From Armatimonadota bacterium (GTDB lineage Bacteria; Armatimonadota; UBA5829): a DNA stretch of 9,472 nucleotides. The position numbers and the translations under genes were made by a program. Shown here one piece after another: positions 6,974-9,472 of this stretch. The stretch lies in the NCBI GenBank assembly GCA_026415535.1, contig JAOAGX010000069.1, forward strand, positions 1 through 9,472. The letters run 5' to 3'. The notes under the pieces were generated by a model. That model saw nothing but the letters and a program-made list of their open reading frames with translations. It was not told the origin of the DNA and did no database searches. Numbering within the stretch: position 1 is the stretch's first letter; each line of letters opens with the position of its first letter.

Positions 6974-7170
6974 GGCGAGTGCTATTGCATATAGCGCAGG
7001 TCGTCACGATGATCACGTTTTAGTTTTATTGCAACAGCTCCCGTAGTAGTCGGAAAAGCTGCCGGACGCAAAAAGAACTGGTGTTCGACAACTAAGAGTA
7101 CTTCTGCATTTCGAGCGAGGGAACCCAGCCCACAACTTAGCCTTGCCATATTGACCTCAGACCCGATATG

Positions 7171-7205
7171 CCAGTGAGCGGGGGTAGCATTCCCCCGCTC
7201 ACTGG
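7171..7205 (-). terminator. Perfect 14-bp stem-loop after the TonB receptor gene
   Basis: CCAGTGAGCGGGGG (7171-7184) and CCCCCGCTCACTGG (7192-7205) pair perfectly over 14 bp around the 7-base loop TAGCATT. It begins 42 bases past the receptor stop codon, the usual place for a terminator or a 3'-end-stabilising hairpin. There is no T-tract on either side in either direction (minus-strand downstream sequence is CATATCGGGTC), so it is not a textbook intrinsic terminator. It may act without a U-tract, or mainly block exonucleases. Confidence 0.6.
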
Positions 7206-7247
7206 AGTCGCCCGGTTTAGTGCTTGCTTGCGTGTTGAGCAGACTTC

Positions 7248-9472
7248 TCAGAACTCTTTGGAAACCCCTACACTTATGAAACGAGCTGGAACCCATGAGT
7301 CAGTTACTCTTTGGCCGGAATCCCAGCGGTACTGGAGCGTCTGATTGTTGTCGAATATGTTGTAGATATTCACATAAAACTTCTGACCTATGCCTGACCA
7401 GCTGCGTGGCAGATCAACTGAGAACCCATAGCTCACGACCAACCATGGTCTTGCGCGCATGGCCGTGGCTGGATCGCCAAGATCGAAACGACCGCTGCCG
7501 TAGTCTGTTCGCAGAGTATGTGACCAACGCCCGGCCTTAAAATCGGTAACTAATGACAGGGTATGGGTCTGATCCCAAGGCGTATAATACAACTCATCAA
7601 CGTAGCCTAGATCTGCTCGGTTTGCCTTGGTCCTCTGATAAGTGTAGGAAAGCCAACCTTGCCAGTTGTTCGACATCCTCTTACGGAACAGAATTTCCAA
7701 TCCGTCGGACCGACCCTTCCCTAGGTTAGTGTAGGTGGATACATACGTGTTGGGATCGACGAAGGTTTCACCGAGGTTTTCGTAGATCGCCTTGAAGGGC
7801 GTTATACGAATCGCTGCGCTCTCAGATAACTGCCTTTCAAAGGAGAATTCAAGGTTCGTACTTAACTCCGGGGCCGTAGCTCCAAGTCCCGGCATCATTA
7901 CCTCCCAAGGTGCACCTAAAGGTGCGGCATCAGGATCGATATATCTTTTCTGTACAGAAGAGGAAGGTACAAACTTCACATACTTACCCCAGCTTAGTTT
8001 CCACACAGTTCGATCGTCCGAGGCAAATGACAAGCCGAACCTTGGCGTCGTACGAGCCTCGGTGACATCTGGTATTGGCTCACCTGAGTAACCCGCGCCA
8101 GGCACATACTTGTTGCCCGTTCGGTCGTAGGTTATACTTTCGTGTCTAATGCCAACATCGAGCGTCCATTTGTTCGCCAACCTGATCTGATCCTGCACGT
8201 AGAAATCGGCTTGTGACGTGTTGACATCCGCGCGGTATAACGGCATCCCTGGATACAGGTAGTAATCGTTGTCAGAGGCCATAATAGAGCCACCGACCTT
8301 GAGTAAATGCCTTGGAGTAACTTGACCAGTGTAGTTGATCTGCAGACCAGTTCGAGCCGACGCAATCCTCGCGTAGACGCCGAATTTGCCCATCAGGTTT
8401 TGTTCTATATCGGTCGTGAGGTGATAAGGCCGAATTGAGATGAACGAGCTCGGGCTTAAGTTACGACTCCAGGTTACGGCCGTTACAGTGTAGCTTTGGC
8501 GCATGAAGTCAAGTTCGTGTGGCGTTGGGAGACCGTTATCACCTGTATCGTGGTAAGTGTCCGTGTTGCCCAGAACTGACCCTGAAAGTGCTAGGAAAGA
8601 AATGTTGTTGTGCCTGGTAGGCCAAACAAGCTTAGCAACCGCATCATAGTATTCCTGTCGCTTGAGCACTGGACCGTCGAGGTCGGTTACCTGCGCTGCT
8701 GCGCCGACATAGTAATTGAACGTATCCGCCGAACCTCCGCCGAACTCTACTTGTCCGTCACGGTATGCAGTGTTTCCACCCTCAAAACTCATCCTGACTC
8801 CTGACAAATCGGCACCTGTCTTCTTAACTTCGTTGAGAACTCCCGAAATGGCGTTGCCGTACTCCGCTCCGAACCCACCCGGATAAACCTGGAACTTGCT
8901 TACACCTGTGGTGAAAAGGTTTGTGCCAAACATGCCAGTGTTGGGATCGGTGATGGGTATACCTTCAAGATACCAACCGGTCTGGTCTGCCTTGCCGCCA
9001 CGAACGTGCATCTGACCGCTGCCGTTCGGATCAATTGTTATACCCGGCAAAGCACTTATCACGCCGGACGCTGTTCGGATACCGGTCGGATCCAGCCTTG
9101 TAAGCTGCTCCTGTTGAGCTGTGATTAGGTTTAGGGTATTGACCACGTTGGCCACAATCATTGGCCTAGACCTCGTCACGACAACCTCTTGCTCCCTAGT
9201 AGCTTCCTCCTCAAGACTGAAAATCACCTGGGAATCCTCATCCATTGCCACTTGGATGCCGCTCAGCGTCATTGTTGCGAACCCGACCATCTCTGCGCGA
9301 ATCTTGTACTCGCCTGGAGGCACGTTCGTTATCGTGAACATTCCCGCTGAATCTGTAACCGTCGAGAGATTTGTGCCTTCAATGATGACGTTTGCTCCTG
9401 ACAAGGGGGTCAGGTCCTTCGCGTTCTTTACGAACCCGCTTATGATACCAGTCGTGCCTGCATCTGTCTCTT
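7248..9472 (-). CDS. TonB-dependent outer-membrane receptor with carboxypeptidase-regulatory-like domain, 5'-truncated by window edge
   Basis: Outer-membrane beta-barrel importer driven by TonB. The frame is open to the right edge, so the true start and signal peptide are missing; the TTG at 9404 is an internal leucine codon. Counting from base 9404, residues 1-65 plus about 22 upstream form a carboxypeptidase-regulatory-like sandwich (SGANVIIEGT...GMFTITNVPPGEY). EQEVVVTRSRP (71-81) lies where a TonB box is expected. Residues about 90-200 are the plug, with RGGKADQTGWYLEGIPITDP and VYPGGFGAEYGNAISGVLNEV. The rest is barrel, rich in alternating aromatic strands, ending in a C-terminal phenylalanine (ISVGVSKEF) as barrel-assembly substrates do. 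Receptors of this type are abundant in Acidobacteriota and Bacteroidota; the substrate cannot be read from sequence. The outermost three codons overlap a probable adapter remnant (9464-9472). A perfect stem-loop follows the stop. Confidence 0.92.
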   Translation of the reverse strand, partial: ETDAGTTGIISGFVKNAKDLTPLSGANVIIEGTNLSTVTDSAGMFTITNVPPGEYKIRAEMVGFATMTLSGIQVAMDEDSQVIFSLEEEATREQEVVVTRSRPMIVANVVNTLNLITAQQEQLTRLDPTGIRTASGVISALPGITIDPNGSGQMHVRGGKADQTGWYLEGIPITDPNTGMFGTNLFTTGVSKFQVYPGGFGAEYGNAISGVLNEVKKTGADLSGVRMSFEGGNTAYRDGQVEFGGGSADTFNYYVGAAAQVTDLDGPVLKRQEYYDAVAKLVWPTRHNNISFLALSGSVLGNTDTYHDTGDNGLPTPHELDFMRQSYTVTAVTWSRNLSPSSFISIRPYHLTTDIEQNLMGKFGVYARIASARTGLQINYTGQVTPRHLLKVGGSIMASDNDYYLYPGMPLYRADVNTSQADFYVQDQIRLANKWTLDVGIRHESITYDRTGNKYVPGAGYSGEPIPDVTEARTTPRFGLSFASDDRTVWKLSWGKYVKFVPSSSVQKRYIDPDAAPLGAPWEVMMPGLGATAPELSTNLEFSFERQLSESAAIRITPFKAIYENLGETFVDPNTYVSTYTNLGKGRSDGLEILFRKRMSNNWQGWLSYTYQRTKANRADLGYVDELYYTPWDQTHTLSLVTDFKAGRWSHTLRTDYGSGRFDLGDPATAMRARPWLVVSYGFSVDLPRSWSGIGQKFYVNIYNIFDNNQTLQYRWDSGQRVTDSWVPARFISVGVSKEF
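9464..9472. other. Probable Nextera/Tn5 adapter remnant at the window end
   Basis: The terminal nine bases CTGTCTCTT equal the first nine bases of the read-through Nextera adapter, the reverse complement of the Tn5 mosaic end's inner AAGAGACAG. They sit exactly at the edge, which suggests the contig ends here with an untrimmed adapter stub. The last residues of the receptor frame (E-T) would then not be real. Chance identity at the end is possible but unlikely (about 1 in 262,000 for a random 9-mer). Confidence 0.6.

Larger units (their letters stand above)
6898..7247. other. 350-base intergenic region
   Basis: This gap lies between the stop of the TonB receptor gene and the start of the TPR gene. 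It holds the perfect stem-loop at 7171-7205, a weak promoter candidate at 6945-6973 and the ribosome site at 6904-6911. Between about 6974 and 7170 I see no gene, repeat or RNA structure I can support. A 104-codon minus-strand frame crossing the gap reads through the stem-loop and overlaps the receptor's 3' end out of frame, so I do not call it. Confidence 0.6.

Noticed and set aside
6982..7296. Minus-strand open frame of 104 codons in the receptor-TPR gap
   Set aside because: It starts inside the receptor's 3' end in another frame, translates the perfect stem-loop, and has no ribosome site or recognisable motif.
1..9472. CRISPR array, insertion sequence, tRNA or attachment site
   Set aside because: On reading both strands I saw no regularly spaced direct repeats, transposase frame, terminal inverted repeats with target duplication, or tRNA-like cloverleaf. 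A tool-based scan would be needed to exclude weak cases.

Overview
The window looks like an ordinary chromosomal stretch of a bacterium of roughly 50% GC. The best guess is an Acidobacteriota member, perhaps of the Blastocatellia type. The evidence is indirect: a GTP-type PEP carboxykinase, a TonB-dependent receptor with an N-terminal carboxypeptidase-regulatory-like domain, and a secreted protein family I recall from acidobacteria and some proteobacteria. No rRNA or other marker gene is present to settle it.

The layout is two convergent blocks. The plus-strand block (1-4227) holds the 3' part of a GTP-dependent phosphoenolpyruvate carboxykinase (cut by the left edge), a strong intrinsic terminator, a promoter-like sequence and a small SRPBCC/START-like protein. 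After these come a COG2509-type FAD-dependent dehydrogenase and a LemA family membrane protein. The minus-strand block (4242-9472, read right to left) begins with a TonB-dependent outer-membrane receptor cut by the right edge. It is followed by a 350-base gap holding a perfect 14-bp stem-loop, then a secreted trypsin-like/TPR fusion and a secreted uncharacterised protein. The blocks meet tail to tail with only 14 bases between the lemA and secreted-protein stop codons.

The plus-strand genes are mostly metabolic and do not form an evident pathway. The minus-strand genes are all envelope or export proteins. The TPR fusion and the secreted protein are 112 bases apart on one strand and may be co-transcribed. 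In the fusion the trypsin-like half appears to have lost all three catalytic residues, so it probably binds rather than cuts.

The points most worth a second look are that apparent pseudoprotease-TPR protein and its secreted neighbour, a palindromic, proline/lysine-rich in-frame insert in the FAD enzyme, and the last 9 bases of the window. Those bases match the inner end of the Nextera/Tn5 mosaic end and are probably not genomic. I found no CRISPR array, insertion sequence, tRNA or clear new defence or mobile system.
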